Of a stretch of 64,000 nt of DNA, positions 1 to 12,034 are shown piece after piece. Where the stretch lies: NCBI GenBank assembly GCA_025345505.1, contig JANVCC010000011.1, positions 4,963,595-5,027,594 of the forward strand. The letters run 5' to 3'. Both the position numbers and the translations under genes were made by a program. Within the stretch, counting starts at the first letter, position 1. Each line of letters begins with the position of its first letter. The notes beneath the pieces were generated by a model. That model ran no database searches. It was not told where the DNA came from and saw only the letters and a list, made by a program, of their open reading frames with translations. Source of the DNA: Todiramphus chloris collaris. Taxonomy: Eukaryota; Chordata; Aves; Coraciiformes; Alcedinidae.

Positions 1-3000
1 ATTAATTGTAGTCAGAGATTCCTGGCTCCCATTGCATTCTAATACATAGTTACTGTGAGATATGGGGTGGGGGGGGAGAGGGGTGTAGGGGAGGGGACAG
101 GGACAAAAAGGGAAATTATTACATGTGTAGACGTTGCTCCTAGCAAAATCATTAAAAAAAAAAATAAAATCTGCAGTTCTTACAACATTTGGGGATAAAT
201 TTGTCAAATTGATAAACTCACTATCTATTCCTGCACCTTAAGCACTGTGCCCATATAAATTTTAATGTATTTCTTTTCTATCAAAGGTATTATTTGTAAT
301 AAGTGATAAAGTGACACATTTTGTAGCTTTGTAAATATACATTTGACGAATCCTGGCTGTCATAAAATAACCACACTGTCAGACTGCAAACTCAGAGTGA
401 AGCAAGGTGGTTACCTGAAATGCAACTCCCATGAAGAATTTTCTTGTCACTCTACATTGTAGAGGCATCTGCTGCAAATACAGACTCTCAAGTCAACAGA
501 CACTTTGATCATAGGATGATTTATGTCATCCATCAAATGTCTGAGTGGTAACCACACATCTGTCACCAGGACAATGTGGTATAAAAGAGATTTTAATTGC
601 TTTTGGATTATAAATAAATGAACATTACAGAAATAAATTACGAGATCACTGTTAATTTGTCGGTTGTGCTATCAAGGGCAAGAAAAACTATTGGGCATAA
701 AAAACAAAGTTATTTTTTGTTCCTGTGAGGTGTAGTTAGGAACATTTTAATAACAAATGGCAACAATCTCTTTTTGGTACATACAATACGAAAAAAAAAT
801 GTCAGTGTTGATGAATCTGGCATGTCTGACTCATATTTAATCAACTCTTGTAGGTGTTAATGGAGGAAACAATCTGGGATAAAGGACTTGTGAAAGTCAG
901 CTATTAAAGACATATTTCATATTTAGATCAGCTTCTCCTGTTTTCTTCCTCCCACCTATTATTTAACATTAATGTCTTGGAAGAGAACCATTTCTGAGAG
1001 AAAACAAGCTGTGTACTCACCACCATAAACCTTAATTTGTGTGTAATGTCCAACCAAATTATGGATACCTATCATACTAGGCTGATACAACCACCTAAGA
1101 AATGCACCTAAATTCCCTACCTAGCCAATGGAGAGGAGCCTGGACCTCATTTGGACTATAGGGTCTGGATTTAGATAAATATCCGCATGTGTACAATGTG
1201 TCCATGTTTCTGTTCCTGCCAATGGTTAGTAAAGGTTTCATTTAGTTGCCATAAGGTGGTGGCCAGTGTCTTTTGGGTACCTGAGGCATTCATATAGTAT
1301 TCACAGAAATGACTTATGACCTCCTCCTTTCTAGATTAGCAGCTGGAAACAAGGCAGGATTCCCCAGGGCACCAAAATCGTTCCGGATGCAGATATTTGG
1401 CAACTTAATCTGGCCCCTACTCAGTAAAGTCAAGCCCGTCACTTTAAGCCTCATCATGGAAGGAGCCTGCATTCATCCTTCAGGTTCTCTGTAGCATCCT
1501 GCAAGGTCAGATGCTTGTTACTTGAGTGTTACAAAGCTCTGTAAGGCTCCCACAATAGGCAGCTAGAATACAGCAGTGTCCCTGCAAATGGGAAGTTAGA
1601 AGAATTAAATTAAATTAGATTTAAAGAAAATCAAAACAAAAAAAAATTTTGTTCCTTTTAATTCTATTTTGTTATATTTCTATTATGCTACCAGTGGCTG
1701 AATGATTTGCAGTCTGAAAAGAGTTAAATGACTTAGTTTAGTCCATTTTTATTTCTGTTTCTATAGCCAATCATCAGTAGGAAGACCTATAGCAACAGTG
1801 ATCTGCGATAAGTGGATAGGTGTCATTAATATGAGCATTTCCATGCTGAGTTCTTAAATAATCAGTTCACTCGTCACTCAGTCTAACAACACCATGCCAA
1901 GGGAGGTCTTCAGACCACAGGCAAAGATTTGACTTCAATACTGTGATACAAAACCCAGAATGTTCCATTCCAAAGGTATTCCTGGTCAGATGTGAATCAA
2001 TTCTGCGTCATTAGCAACTAAACATCTCAGAAATAAGGACATGAGGCACTTCAGAAATTATGATAGTTAGACCTGTTCCATGCAGCCAGTTTCTGGAAGT
2101 TTAATACTATTTCTCAAATGCCAGGATAAAAATATGTATTGAATTTCGTTGAGGATAAACATCCTAAAAGGAATAATTAACCCCTGAAATCAGAATGCTT
2201 GCACTTGAACTTCCCTTCAGGTTCTCCACTGACTCCACTCTATTGAAATACGAAGTACAGTCACAACAATCAGGTTTTGAGTTACATCTATGCTTAAATT
2301 CTTCTCTAAATTACAGTAGAACCATATGGTGACTAAAGACTGGGAAAATGGGGTTTTATGATCAGAATGCATAAATATTTTATTATTTTTTCACATTTCT
2401 GTAGCACTTTATTTGTTCAGAGGACCACTCAGCATTGACAAAATAATACACATTCACAGAAGATGCTATTGATGACATTGCATTAGGCAGACATTTCCCC
2501 TGTTACACTCCAAGAATTCTGCATAAGTCACTCTATTTCCATCTCAAGCTTTCCTAAGCAAGAGACTTTAATGGACATTACACAGGACAAGAATCCAGGG
2601 ACAAATCTGCCTTGTGTTACACACAACTCCAGGAATTCAATGAGGAAAAGTTCTGATGTAACATAGCTGTGCTTTAATTATGTGTCAGACTGAGCAGTTT
2701 ATCAGGTGTCTGTTTTGCTAACAGCTACAGATCCTCAGAAGAAAATCCCACCAGCTTCCTATTAGCTGTAAAGTTTATAGCAATTTATCATGTGAGAGAG
2801 AAGCTACTTGCTCCTTTTTTCTCTCATTCTCTGAGGGTCTTCAAACACAACAGACATATTTTGGCATGTGGGAAATAGTGTAGAGGTCTTGCTTGCAGGC
2901 ATGAAAACAGCACCCAAAATGGACAAGGCTCATTTTATGTGCTCTCTGAAGCACATAAATCCTAGAATGTTAATAATACTTTTTTTTTTCATATGCAGAA

Positions 3001-4777
3001 GCCTGCAATTCAGTTAGCTCAAATGCTTTAGAAAGACATGACTTCTTAAGTTAAAGGCAGACGTGTGATTTACCACACCCCTTACTAAGGGTCTGAAGGC
3101 TATTGAATCTTGTTGAAAAAAACAGTTTGTCATTCTTACTTCCTAACTGAATATATCTCATTTCAGTTGCCAGTTCATGTGCTGTTGTTCTACAAATACA
3201 GAAAGTGTTAGAAAAATAGAGTGCACCTATATGGTATAGCATCTGATTTGCAATGGTTTTGACTCCTTTCAATTTTTCAAGGTCAGTTTCCAAGTATGGA
3301 CAGCAGAATTCATCACAGTATTCCTTCAAAACTCTTACGCAGATAACCACCTTGCCACTTGTGTCATTTATACATATAATAATGCTTCAGTTGTTTTTTC
3401 CATGACATCAGGAGTGCAGGACTTCTTTCAAGATTGACTGTAGACCTCAATTCTGGTGAAAGAAGTTTCTTAGTTTTGCTTATTATACTTCAAAAAAGCC
3501 AAGTGATTTTATTCACTCTGTCTCTCACTCAAGACGAAGGCAGAGGAAACAGGACTTCATAATAGAAAAGACTAGGAATCAATTCTTCACCCTAATCTCA
3601 GAAGTCAGGTTGCTGGAAAAGCAGTTTCATTTCAAAAAGGATGTTTCAACCAAGTTTAAAAATATCTTTCTCTTAAAAATCATGGAGTAACTTTTCCATT
3701 TTCACTAGGAGGACAGAACGCAGAAAGAAGTCACCAAGAACAATCATAAGTAGTCCACAAGAGCACAATGCTCCTGCCACCATCAAAAGTAAAAACAGTA
3801 GGTCATTAAATGCTCAAAGTAGAAAGATCCTGTTCTGGTGACAGCTGCTCTACTGTGTAATGTGCTGAAGATGCCGCCATTAAGTGTAATTAAACAAAAA
3901 GCCTAAAACATAAGGACAGAGACCTTTTTTCTTCTCAAGATGAAAACCCTCTGTGTGCATACAAAATTATCACCCATCACAATCATCCTCTCTTTTTCCC
4001 CTCAGGAAAATAGACAGCTGTCCAACTGGCAGGGAGTACAATGATTGTTACAGTCTCAATTTGCTTTACGATGCCTCTTTCTAATCCCATTCATACACTT
4101 TTCCATCACTTTCTGCTTTGTGTGCTTTTCCCTGTTTCCCAGGATGCTGTTTCTCCCTATGAGTCTGTCTCTTTCCTCTCCTTAAAAATGATTCCTCCAT
4201 GATTTCCTCCATGGCTGTTTTGTCTGTATCATACACCTTTACCACCTATATATTCTTCCCATTTCCCATCTTTTATACATGGCTTCTGGAGACTTGTTCC
4301 CTAATATTGGACCCAGATCCTAGATTAGCTTCTCTGATCATTGAAGAAGTGGGATTCCTTAGATGCCTAGTGCTGATCAAATCAGGCACCAGAAAATTTT
4401 GTTCAGTCATTCAGAGATTTTTCCCTCTTCCTTGAACTCCCTGTCTTGCTTGAGGCTCTAGTGCTACTGATCTCCTTATGGTACCTCTCCAGTTGACAGC
4501 TCTTTCTGATACCTGACATCCCTGGTCCCACTGACTCCACTGCCTCAAGCTCTGCTACAAGATGCATTCCCACAGAGTCTTCTTCTTCCTACCTGCCCCA
4601 AAAAGAGGCCACTTCACTAGCTTGTCTGTCCTCCAATGTGCATTTGCAGACCTACAGGTACTGTTTGGTAAAAAAACCCTAAAGAAGCTTTTGATAATAC
4701 AAGGAGAAAATTACATGTTGCAGTCAGTGATGTAACCCTTATCATACTTTCAAAGCTGAGCCTGAGCCAGTTTTACA
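1..4777. other. Unique AT-rich non-coding DNA
   Basis: I see no gene and no recognisable mobile element in this stretch. The open frames are short, have no domain-like features and are best read as chance. The only distinct local feature is the G-rich tract near the left end. It could be intergenic or intronic. Old, highly diverged repeats could be missed by eye. Confidence 0.6.
63..108 (+). repeat. G-rich tract with G-quadruplex potential
   Basis: The plus strand has at least five separated runs of three or more G within about 45 bases, with short A/T/C spacers. That fits the standard G-quadruplex pattern of four G-runs with short loops. It sits in otherwise AT-rich DNA. No function is implied. 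Confidence 0.6.
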
Positions 4778-5385
4778 CCTTGGCAGCAAAAGAGGCCGAT
4801 AGCATCCCATACTGTATGGTCAAGAGCAGAGCCAGGAAATCAAGGAAAGTGATTATCACCCCCACTAGCTGGCACTTGCTAAACCACATCAAGATACTGC
4901 ACCCATTTTCGTGTTTCCTAGTACAAGAAAGTTGTTGATAAACAGGAGAAAGTTCAGGAGAGGGCCACCAAGATGGTCAGGGCCTGGGGTACTTATCCAA
5001 TGAGGAGAGACTGAGAGAGTGCCCCTTGTTCATTCTGGAGAGGAAATGGCTTCAGGATCACCTAGCAGCAGCCCACCACTGCCTACAGGAAGGTCATCAA
5101 GGAGTTAGTCAGGCTCTTCAATGCAGTGCACTGCAGATGCAACAGGCGTAAATTGACACAAGAGATGTAAAGATGGATATAAAGAGAAACTTTTGCACCA
5201 CAAGGACAGTCGTGCAGTAGAACAAGGGCCCAGAAGGGTTATGGGGTCTCAGACCTCAGTAGTTTTCAAGATTCAGATGCACAAATCCCTCAGTAACCTG
5301 GTATGACCTCATTTCAAACAGGAGGATGGAATAGAGTTGTCCTGAGTCCCCTTCTAACCTTAGTTATCCCCTGATCCTATAGTAA
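4778..5385 (+). mobile_element. Old CR1 LINE fragment (3' part)
   Basis: The sequence follows the CR1 ORF2 C-terminal region and 3' UTR in the sense direction, with many substitutions. Recognisable stretches are the 'caaaagaggccgatagcatc' block, 'gagagggccaccaagatggt' (VQRRATKMV region), 'gaggagagactgagagagtg' (ERLREL region), and a tail resembling 'cccttctaacc...gatcctat', a decayed form of the CR1 'cccttccaacc...gattctat' end. Divergence is much higher than in the 12757-14175 copy, so this is an older insertion. No open frame survives. Confidence 0.75.
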
Positions 5386-6040
5386 CATCCTTCAGTGACT
5401 AAATCTTTCATCAGAATTATAATAGACAAATTTTTTTTAACTCTAGTAGATCCTAGTTAATGACCAGTTTAACTATGGGATAACCATGGCAAAATGGCAG
5501 ATAAGTGTGCACTGGCAGTATTGATTTTTTATGGCCAGTGAGTGGCTCTGAAGCTCTCTAGGCATTTGACAGTTTATCTGGACACCTAAATTTAGAAACT
5601 TTTCCTCAGTTAAGATGAGATGAGCTAAAACTCCACATCTATCTGTCATTTCATAATACAAAAATACTGCCAGCAAGACCAATTGAAACCACAGTGAAGT
5701 GTCTCAGATAAATAGCCTATTTGCTAATCAACCAAACAAACAAACAAAAAAAGGCTTTTGAGACACAGTTCTAAGATGGAAAAAAGGTAACCTTAGATTT
5801 ACAAATGGTCGCATGAGTGCAAGATATTCCTTATCTCCTGTATTTCTGCCAATTACCTGTTCACTCAAGATGCTACAGAGGAATGTTCATGTTTTTCTTC
5901 TGTCAGAGGGGAAGCCATGTGTCTAGAAAATGTACTAGTCAACATATATGATGTAGTCTGAGATCAAGCAATGTGTTTGAGCAAAAATTTAACTGGTTTG
6001 CAACATAAAACATTACAGGAAACTTTTTTATTCACGAGAG

Positions 6041-6084
6041 CAGGAACAAAAATTGGATTTATTTCCACCTCATAATGAGCTTAA
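6041..6084 (+). repeat. 44-bp direct repeat, copy 1
   Basis: These 44 bases recur at 6879-6922 in the same orientation with 41 of 44 identical positions and no gaps. The shared core includes 'atttccacctcataatgagc'. Flanking bases outside the block do not match, so the unit ends sharply. It does not belong to a CR1 or LTR family I recognise. Confidence 0.85.
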
Positions 6085-6534
6085 TTACCAGTTTACAGAT
6101 TCAGAGCTGTATTGACACCTTGCACAAAGGAGACTATGTCACTTGGCACCTTCTCACACTCCTGTCCTGCTGCATTAGAAAATGAGAATAAAAACATTCT
6201 GCTGAGTCTGAGCTAGTTCCCAGAGATAAGTCAGGAGGAAGGGCTGTCTCCAAGCCTCTCAACATGTTGCTTCATTCTCTCCATCTCTTATTCTGCTTTT
6301 GCTACAAACACAGCTTCTCTGGCTCAGCAACCAGTTGAATAAAACAAAACATTATTCTAAAATACAAACACACCCAAATAATTTGCTGAAATCTGTAATT
6401 ATGGTCATATAAAAAATGTTTGGCTTTCCTCAATAATGAACGTTTTTTAGGTTTTCTTTTTGGTAAGTTTGATTTCCTTTTTTTCTATTGACAATGTCAA
6501 ATGTAAACTCTTTACATGGCCCTAAACCAAACCT

Positions 6535-6645
6535 TTATTTGAGATTGTTTGAGGTCTTTTATTTATATTATATTATATTATATTATATTATATTATATTA
6601 TATTATATTATTTATCTGAGATTGATTGATATCTTTTACTTGAGA
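6535..6645. repeat. (TATTA)n microsatellite flanked by a duplicated arm
   Basis: About ten copies of the pentamer TATTA (roughly 6564-6613) lie between two similar arms. The left arm (from about 6535) reads like 'tttgagattgtttgaggtct' and the right arm (from about 6612) like 'ctgagattgattgatatctt'. This suggests an older tandem duplication of a roughly 30-base unit, with the microsatellite expanded between or within the copies. Confidence 0.8.
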
Positions 6646-6744
6646 TTGCTTCCAAACATTTTCATTTTGAACTTTCCTGAAAAAAAATCCAAAAAGTGGT
6701 TTGCATTTTAGAAGAAAGATGGGAATATTCTGGCAATTGGAAAA

Positions 6745-6746
<2 letters not shown>

Positions 6747-6778
<32 letters not shown>
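6747..6778 (+). repeat. Poly(A) tract, 32 bases
   Basis: This is an uninterrupted run of 32 A. No retroposed gene body is recognisable upstream, so it is listed as a simple repeat and not as the tail of a processed pseudogene. Confidence 0.9.
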
Positions 6779-6779
<1 letters not shown>

Positions 6780-6878
6780 CATGAGATAGACGAGAACAAA
6801 GCACTTCTGTAATCCATCTCTCTTTTACGTAAATGACATTTTTTTTCAGTAAATGTGCTTTGATAAACTCAGCATAGG

Positions 6879-6922
6879 CAGAAACAAAAATTGGATGCAT
6901 TTCCACCTCATAATGAGCTTAA
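6879..6922 (+). repeat. 44-bp direct repeat, copy 2
   Basis: This is the partner of 6041-6084, 838 bases downstream, with three substitutions and no indels. It ends just before a CR1 fragment that begins near 6960. Confidence 0.85.
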
Positions 6923-6959
6923 CATAAACCTTTATTAAGTTTTCATGCATTTTTTGTGG

Positions 6960-7240
6960 ATTCACTAGGTTGGAAAGAACCTCCACAGGTCATCTAGTCC
7001 AACCTCTGCACAAAACAGGACCATTTAGTGAAGGTTGCTCAGAGCTTTGTCCACTTGACTTTTGAGTATCTTCAAGGACAGAAACTGTCAAACCTCTCTA
7101 AGACCCTGTTCTCACTATTGGTGAGAAAATATATCCTACTATATAACCACAATTTCTCATGTTTCAACTTGTGTCCATTGCCTCTTCTAATTTCACTGTG
7201 CACCTCTGAGAAGGGTTTGTCTCTATCTTCTTTCACCCTC
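6960..7240 (-). mobile_element. CR1 LINE 3' fragment, antisense
   Basis: Read on the plus strand, it shows the reverse complement of a CR1 3' end: 'aggttggaaagaacctccac', 'catctagtccaacctctgca', then 'gagtatcttcaaggacagaa' (the 'cttggagatattcaag' block) and the 'ttgtgtccattgcctcttct' block (the RGN motif region of ORF2). The terminal octamer repeat is lost. The 3' boundary near 7240 is uncertain because similarity fades. Confidence 0.8.
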
Positions 7241-9077
7241 TCTGAAAGAATATTTGTGCATGTTAATATTTTTTGCTCATCTACTAAGGTGTTGCACATG
7301 CTGTGGTTTGTCTTGTATCATAAGCACACGATAGACAGTCAAGTTTGGGGTGGTTTTTTTCTTTGCTCCTTTTTAATAGGTAAATGGTCTGTAGTTTTTG
7401 TAATTATTGTATTTCTAATCACTTTTACATGTGGATTCAGGTTAAAACTATTTTCATCACCATTCTTAAATTAGAAAGCAACCACATGCAGCTTCTTAAC
7501 ACAGCTCACTTCAATCTCTGAGCTTCACAGAAAGCAGCTCTGAACTTCATTCTCTATTTCAGAGGGGTCCTCATCAATTCTGACTTGAAATACTTTGAAA
7601 TCAAAGGATGGGAATAAACTGCTCCTGTCTTTATCAGTCATTCCATTACAAATTCCTCTCAGCTTAAAGATACCTTGCTTAGAAACAGAAGCATATAATT
7701 TACTTTACATGCCACTTTATTTAAATCTCTTTTTTATTACACTCCTCTGTTTTCATGATCACTGAAGACCTAATACTTTCCTGGTGGTATCTACATATAT
7801 CCAAAGGGAGCATTCTTTTCTTTTTGGACAAAGGAGATCAGACGTGTGGCAGACGTGTTTCAAAGCAAACATGGTCCGTTTTTATCATTTAGAAATCATT
7901 CAGGCATTTTCCATACATAGCTACAAACTTGCCACTGTAGATAGAGTGTTAGATTGATAATAATGAACTTGAGGCCTCAGCCTACAGTGTTAGTGGCTGC
8001 TCCTTCATATCAAACATCTCTCTTGCTAGGTGCCTTATCTGGAAAACAAGCCAACAGACTGGGGTTTTTTTTTTTTGTTTGATTTTTTATTTTGAAAGCA
8101 TGGATAGAAATACAAAGATATTATTTACTTCCAAGGAAAGATGGTCACTCAAGGGACATCAATCCACTTGCATACATTTACATCTTAAAAAATTAAGACC
8201 AGCTCTGTAAATAAGGACTAAATGTCTGAATGTACCTTGCTCTTCTTCTTCTAGAAATCATTGGAGACCAACCTTCAACTATGTCTAAACTAATATCCAA
8301 GCAAAGTGAATGTAAAGACTTGAGAAGAGTTTTGGTCTCACACCAGATGGACCATGAAGCTGGCACTAGTAGCACAGCAGTGTCAGAAGGTTCCCACAAC
8401 AACAGATTGACAGGGTTAGCAAAATCTGTCTTGTACTTACTTCATAGTGACATAAGACAGACTCCCAACTGTCTTATGTCACTATGAAGTAAGCAAGCTA
8501 CCAAGGTGCTTCAGTGGAAAGCCTGTCTCCATTCTCAGATTCTTTTCCACCTGCCTCAGCTGCTGAGGCAGTGAAAGTAATAGATCACCTCAGCCACTGA
8601 AAGGCAGATGAAGGACTTGAGACTTGCTTTACTCCTATTCCCCGCAAGGGTGGAAGCAAGCACAGACCCAAGTTGGCCATGCAAGGGATCAAGGCCACAG
8701 CCACCTGAGAGTGGATATGTAAATGTCTCTGGAGAGGGAGAGTCTATCACTGCCACTGAAATTATCCATTTTACTGAGAGGTTTTGAGCCAACCCTACAT
8801 GTAGGTACACCTCTGAAGATTTAAACCTCATCCACACCCCATAAGAACTGAAAATCAAGCAGTTATGATGAAAATTTTAAATTGAGAGGGTATTGATCCC
8901 TAAAGAGGTTAAATATTTAGCATAAGGAAAACAATGGAGCACATGAATTTCTCAGAACACCTGAAGACATCAACAGCATCTTCACCAGGAAGAGTGGTAA
9001 TATTAAAACAGGTCAACCCAAAGCTTAACTATAGACAATGGCACAGCATATTGCTATATGGCTTCTCCACAGGATGG
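7241..9077. other. Unique non-coding DNA with a palindrome
   Basis: I see no supported gene. A possible splice-site-bounded segment (8255-8414) lies just before a perfect inverted repeat (8436-8493). Both are discussed as findings. Part of 8930-9077 may be diverged sequence attached to the CR1 that begins near 9078, but I cannot align it. Confidence 0.5.
8436..8493. repeat. Perfect inverted repeat, 25-bp arms, 8-base loop
   Basis: Bases 8436-8460 are the exact reverse complement of 8469-8493, with no mismatch across 25 positions and an 8-base spacer (actcccaa). The pairing stops abruptly at both outer ends. The transcript would fold into a single uninterrupted stem. It is shorter than a typical pre-miRNA hairpin and has none of the usual bulges. 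A perfect unit like this most likely arose by a recent snap-back or template-switch event. Confidence 0.95.
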
Positions 9078-9259
9078 ATTGTAAAGCACTGGAACAGGCT
9101 GCCCAGGAAAGCTGTGGAGTCACCATCTCCAGTGAGATTTTAAAGATTTGTAGATGTGCAGCTCAGGGACAAGGTTTAGTGGTGATCTGGCAGCTGGGTT
9201 AATCATTAGACTTGATCTGAAAGGTCTTTTCCAACCAGAACAATTCTATGATTCTATGG
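9078..9259 (+). mobile_element. CR1 LINE 3' end
   Basis: The sense-strand CR1 3' end is clear: 'actggaacaggctgcccagg' (HWNRLPR codons), 'gtggagtcaccatctccagt', a 3' UTR with 'gatctgaaaggtcttttcca', and the terminal octamers 'attctatgattctatgg'. Only the last 180 or so bases are present, the usual 5' truncation of CR1. Confidence 0.92.
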
Positions 9260-10832
9260 TAAATATTGCTTAAAAGCTCCATGGAGAGGTGGAATTTCTT
9301 CTCTCATTTTATTATGGCTGACCTAGAAAAAAGATCCTCTGCTATTAATGCATTGAATGAGAGCTCTCAGAATTTCAGTTGTCTGCTTGGGCTCACTTGC
9401 GACTTTCTGAGAGACTTGTAGCAACTCACCCAAGCTGTCTGTATCTAGGGATGTTTTTAATTGTATAGATGATGCACCCTTTTCTGACAGAGGACTGCAG
9501 GCACTAAGCCCAGATATCTTTCGTGTCAGTATGCATAACTGACCAGGTAAAATTATTGCAGATTGTTCACCTGAAAACTCAAGCAGATAATAGTATAATA
9601 TTTGAAAATAATGAGGTTTCTCCTCCAAAGTGCAGGTAGTCTTGAATTAATTTTTACTTCTTATACTGCTACACTTATACAGCTTGTACCTTTTTTCTAT
9701 TTATTTTCCCCATATGGCACACACATAAAACATTTACATTAAACAAAAAGAATCTGTGGTTGCTTTATTAACACCAAATTCACTTCCACGGAACTCACTA
9801 AATTGAAACTCTACCCAGAATACTGCTTCACAATTCATGGACATCTCAACCATCCTTTAAGCAGGGTAAAAAATAGTGAAACAGAAATATTTTTAAGTAT
9901 ATTGCAAATATGTAGGTATTGGTAGTAATTCAAGCTTTCTTGCTAATAATATAGTTCCAAAACTACTGCCTCTCTGGGAGCCATTACTATTCAAATAACA
10001 TTGTGCAGTGTTATTCATTTTGAATTGTACCAGGGATTATTTCAAATTCAATTCTGTTCATACTGCAAACTTGGCACTTCAGTTAGATATGTGCATAAAA
10101 GTGTTTGTATATACGCACAAGGAATGGGAAGATTTTCAACGGAATAGTGCATTAGCCTCACCAGCTGAGAATCAACATAAGCTGCTGTCAGAGAGCATAG
10201 AGTACTCTCAAAGAAATCATTAAATGACCTTTCTGTACAGACAGTGTGTGCATTGCCTAGGTCTTCCTGACATTTCAGCAAGAGAATTGTTCCAAAATAA
10301 TTTCTCAATTTAGTGACAAAAAACTTGTCCTGTTCTCCATAACGAAGGCAAGGAAGTACTAAACACTACCAATCTGCATCCCTTTAAATGGAAACATTTC
10401 AAGAAACAACAAAAATATTTGTATTAAAAATATAAATTTGTATTAAAACATACAAAAATAAATATTTGTCTCTGGTAGTTTTTGCAAGCTTATGAAAAGC
10501 AAGCATTACCATCAATGATGCTCTGATATGACGCCCAAACACTCCTCCAGTCAGTACAAATTCTTCTGGCAGCTGGATGAAAACCCAAGTTATTTGCCAG
10601 TACATGCAGAGAACAGTAACATGGCAGTTCTAGTTGCTCTTCAAGGCACTAAAGCATTACACAGGATGGAGAAGAGGAGGTGAGCCAATGGTGAAGAAAA
10701 GGGGTTCATATCAAGACTAATTCTGTGTTACCTGAGAAGAAGTATCTTGATGGCAGACATGAGGGCATGTACTTTCCCAGACTGAGTATGAGGCTTCAGA
10801 AAGTACACAAGCAGTGGTTTGGACTTCACAGA
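9260..10832. other. Unique non-coding DNA
   Basis: No gene, mobile element or notable repeat is recognised here. The open frames on both strands are short, overlap each other and carry no motif. Confidence 0.55.
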
Positions 10833-10879
<47 letters not shown>

Positions 10880-10890
10880 NNNNNNNNNNT

Positions 10891-10934
<44 letters not shown>

Positions 10935-11033
10935 TCCTTTCTTTCTCTTTCTCTTTCTTTCTTTCTTTTGCCCTTCCTTCCTTCCTTCCTTCCTTCCTTC
11001 CTTCCTTCCTTCCTTCCTTCCCTCCTTCCTCCA
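10833..11033. repeat. (CTTT)n / (CCTT)n polypyrimidine microsatellite
   Basis: A CTTT tetramer array runs to about 10969 with a few CT-rich interruptions, followed by a CCTT array to about 11033. The plus strand is almost pure pyrimidine for 200 bases, a pattern that can form triplex DNA. Every open frame across it (Phe/Leu/Ser-rich on plus, Lys/Glu/Arg-rich on minus) is a by-product of the repeat and not a gene. Confidence 0.97.
10880..10889. other. Assembly gap (10 N)
   Basis: Ten unknown bases interrupt the CTTT array. The round length and the position inside a long microsatellite suggest a nominal gap, so the true array length is unknown. Confidence 0.95.
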
Positions 11034-12034
11034 CCCTTGGTTCCCTGTACGTTTGCTGTTCAGTAATAAGCTTGCTTGAATAATCAAATCAAAATTAATA
11101 TATTCAATAAAATGGACTTTCACTTTAGTTAAACACAGATGTTCCTGATTAGAGTGATGAAAGCAAACATATTTAGATAAATATTGCCTCATGTAGGATG
11201 ACAGTCATGATGCTTCCTCAGCATTTCCAAATGTTAAGAACCCCAAAACAGGTCCATGATGTTATTTTTCATCACATTCCAAGTGTATCAGGAGGGACAA
11301 CTTCTATACTGGCACAAATTCCCACTGGAGAGAATCACTTCATGTATTTTCCTCAAATAAAATGCCTGCCCTTTCACTTAGTGAATTTTATGACTATAGA
11401 AATAAGACACAGCACAACTTTAACGAGCATCAGTATGAACATAGCCTTGTGCTAGCATTCACTATAACCTCAGGCAATGCAGTGTGAAATCAGTACATAT
11501 GAACTCAAGTCAAGTTGCATTTGTATTATCCAGGGACTAATTTATACTTTCTTCTTGGTATTATTTTTTGACTAACAGTCCACAGAAATCTGCAGGAAGC
11601 GATTCAAAGCAACAGCAGGAAGGTTATCTTCAGGTGCATTTTAATGGCTCACACTGAAATTCTGCTGTCAATATGTATTTACCTGCAGACTTTTATGTTC
11701 AAATAGTTTTTCTGCAGAGACACAAAAGTAATGCTAACTAATAAGCAGCCCACCAGATGTCCTCCATGGCTCGGTCTGTAATTCACATTCCACAGCATGG
11801 TTCACCTACTCCCTTAGCCCATGTGCCAGCTGACTATTGAAACAGCTCTTTTTGGGCAGCAGAAACAGCAAGTGGGACAGCAGAGTTCCAGGCTATAACC
11901 TGGAGGCCCTGAAGACCATAGCAGCAGGTATACTTAATACTTTCATCTGAGATACACTTGGGACCCAAAGGGCAGAGGCTGGGACATTTGAAATGAAGAA
12001 ATTTGTAAGATCATCATGAAAAATAGGTTGAGAA
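11034..12034. other. Unique non-coding DNA
   Basis: No gene or element is recognised between the microsatellite and the CR1 cluster. Confidence 0.5.

Larger units (their letters stand above)
5386..6959. other. Unique non-coding DNA with simple repeats
   Basis: No gene is visible. The stretch holds the first copy of a 44-bp direct repeat, a pentanucleotide microsatellite, a 32-base poly(A) and the second copy of the direct repeat, each listed separately. Confidence 0.6.

Noticed and set aside
6747-6778. Poly(A) as the tail of a processed pseudogene
   Set aside because: No gene-like sequence, target duplication or polyadenylation signal context is visible upstream.
7028-7474. A 148-codon plus-strand frame
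   Set aside because: It reads the antisense strand of the CR1 fragment at 6960-7240 and then unique AT-rich DNA.
8436-8493. Palindrome as a microRNA precursor
   Set aside because: The stem is perfect, only 25 bp, with an 8-base loop. Typical vertebrate precursors have stems of about 30 bp or more with bulges and larger loops.
10717-11192. Open frames rich in Lys/Glu/Arg (minus) and Phe/Leu/Ser (plus)
   Set aside because: They are translations of the CTTT/CCTT microsatellite and cross an N gap.
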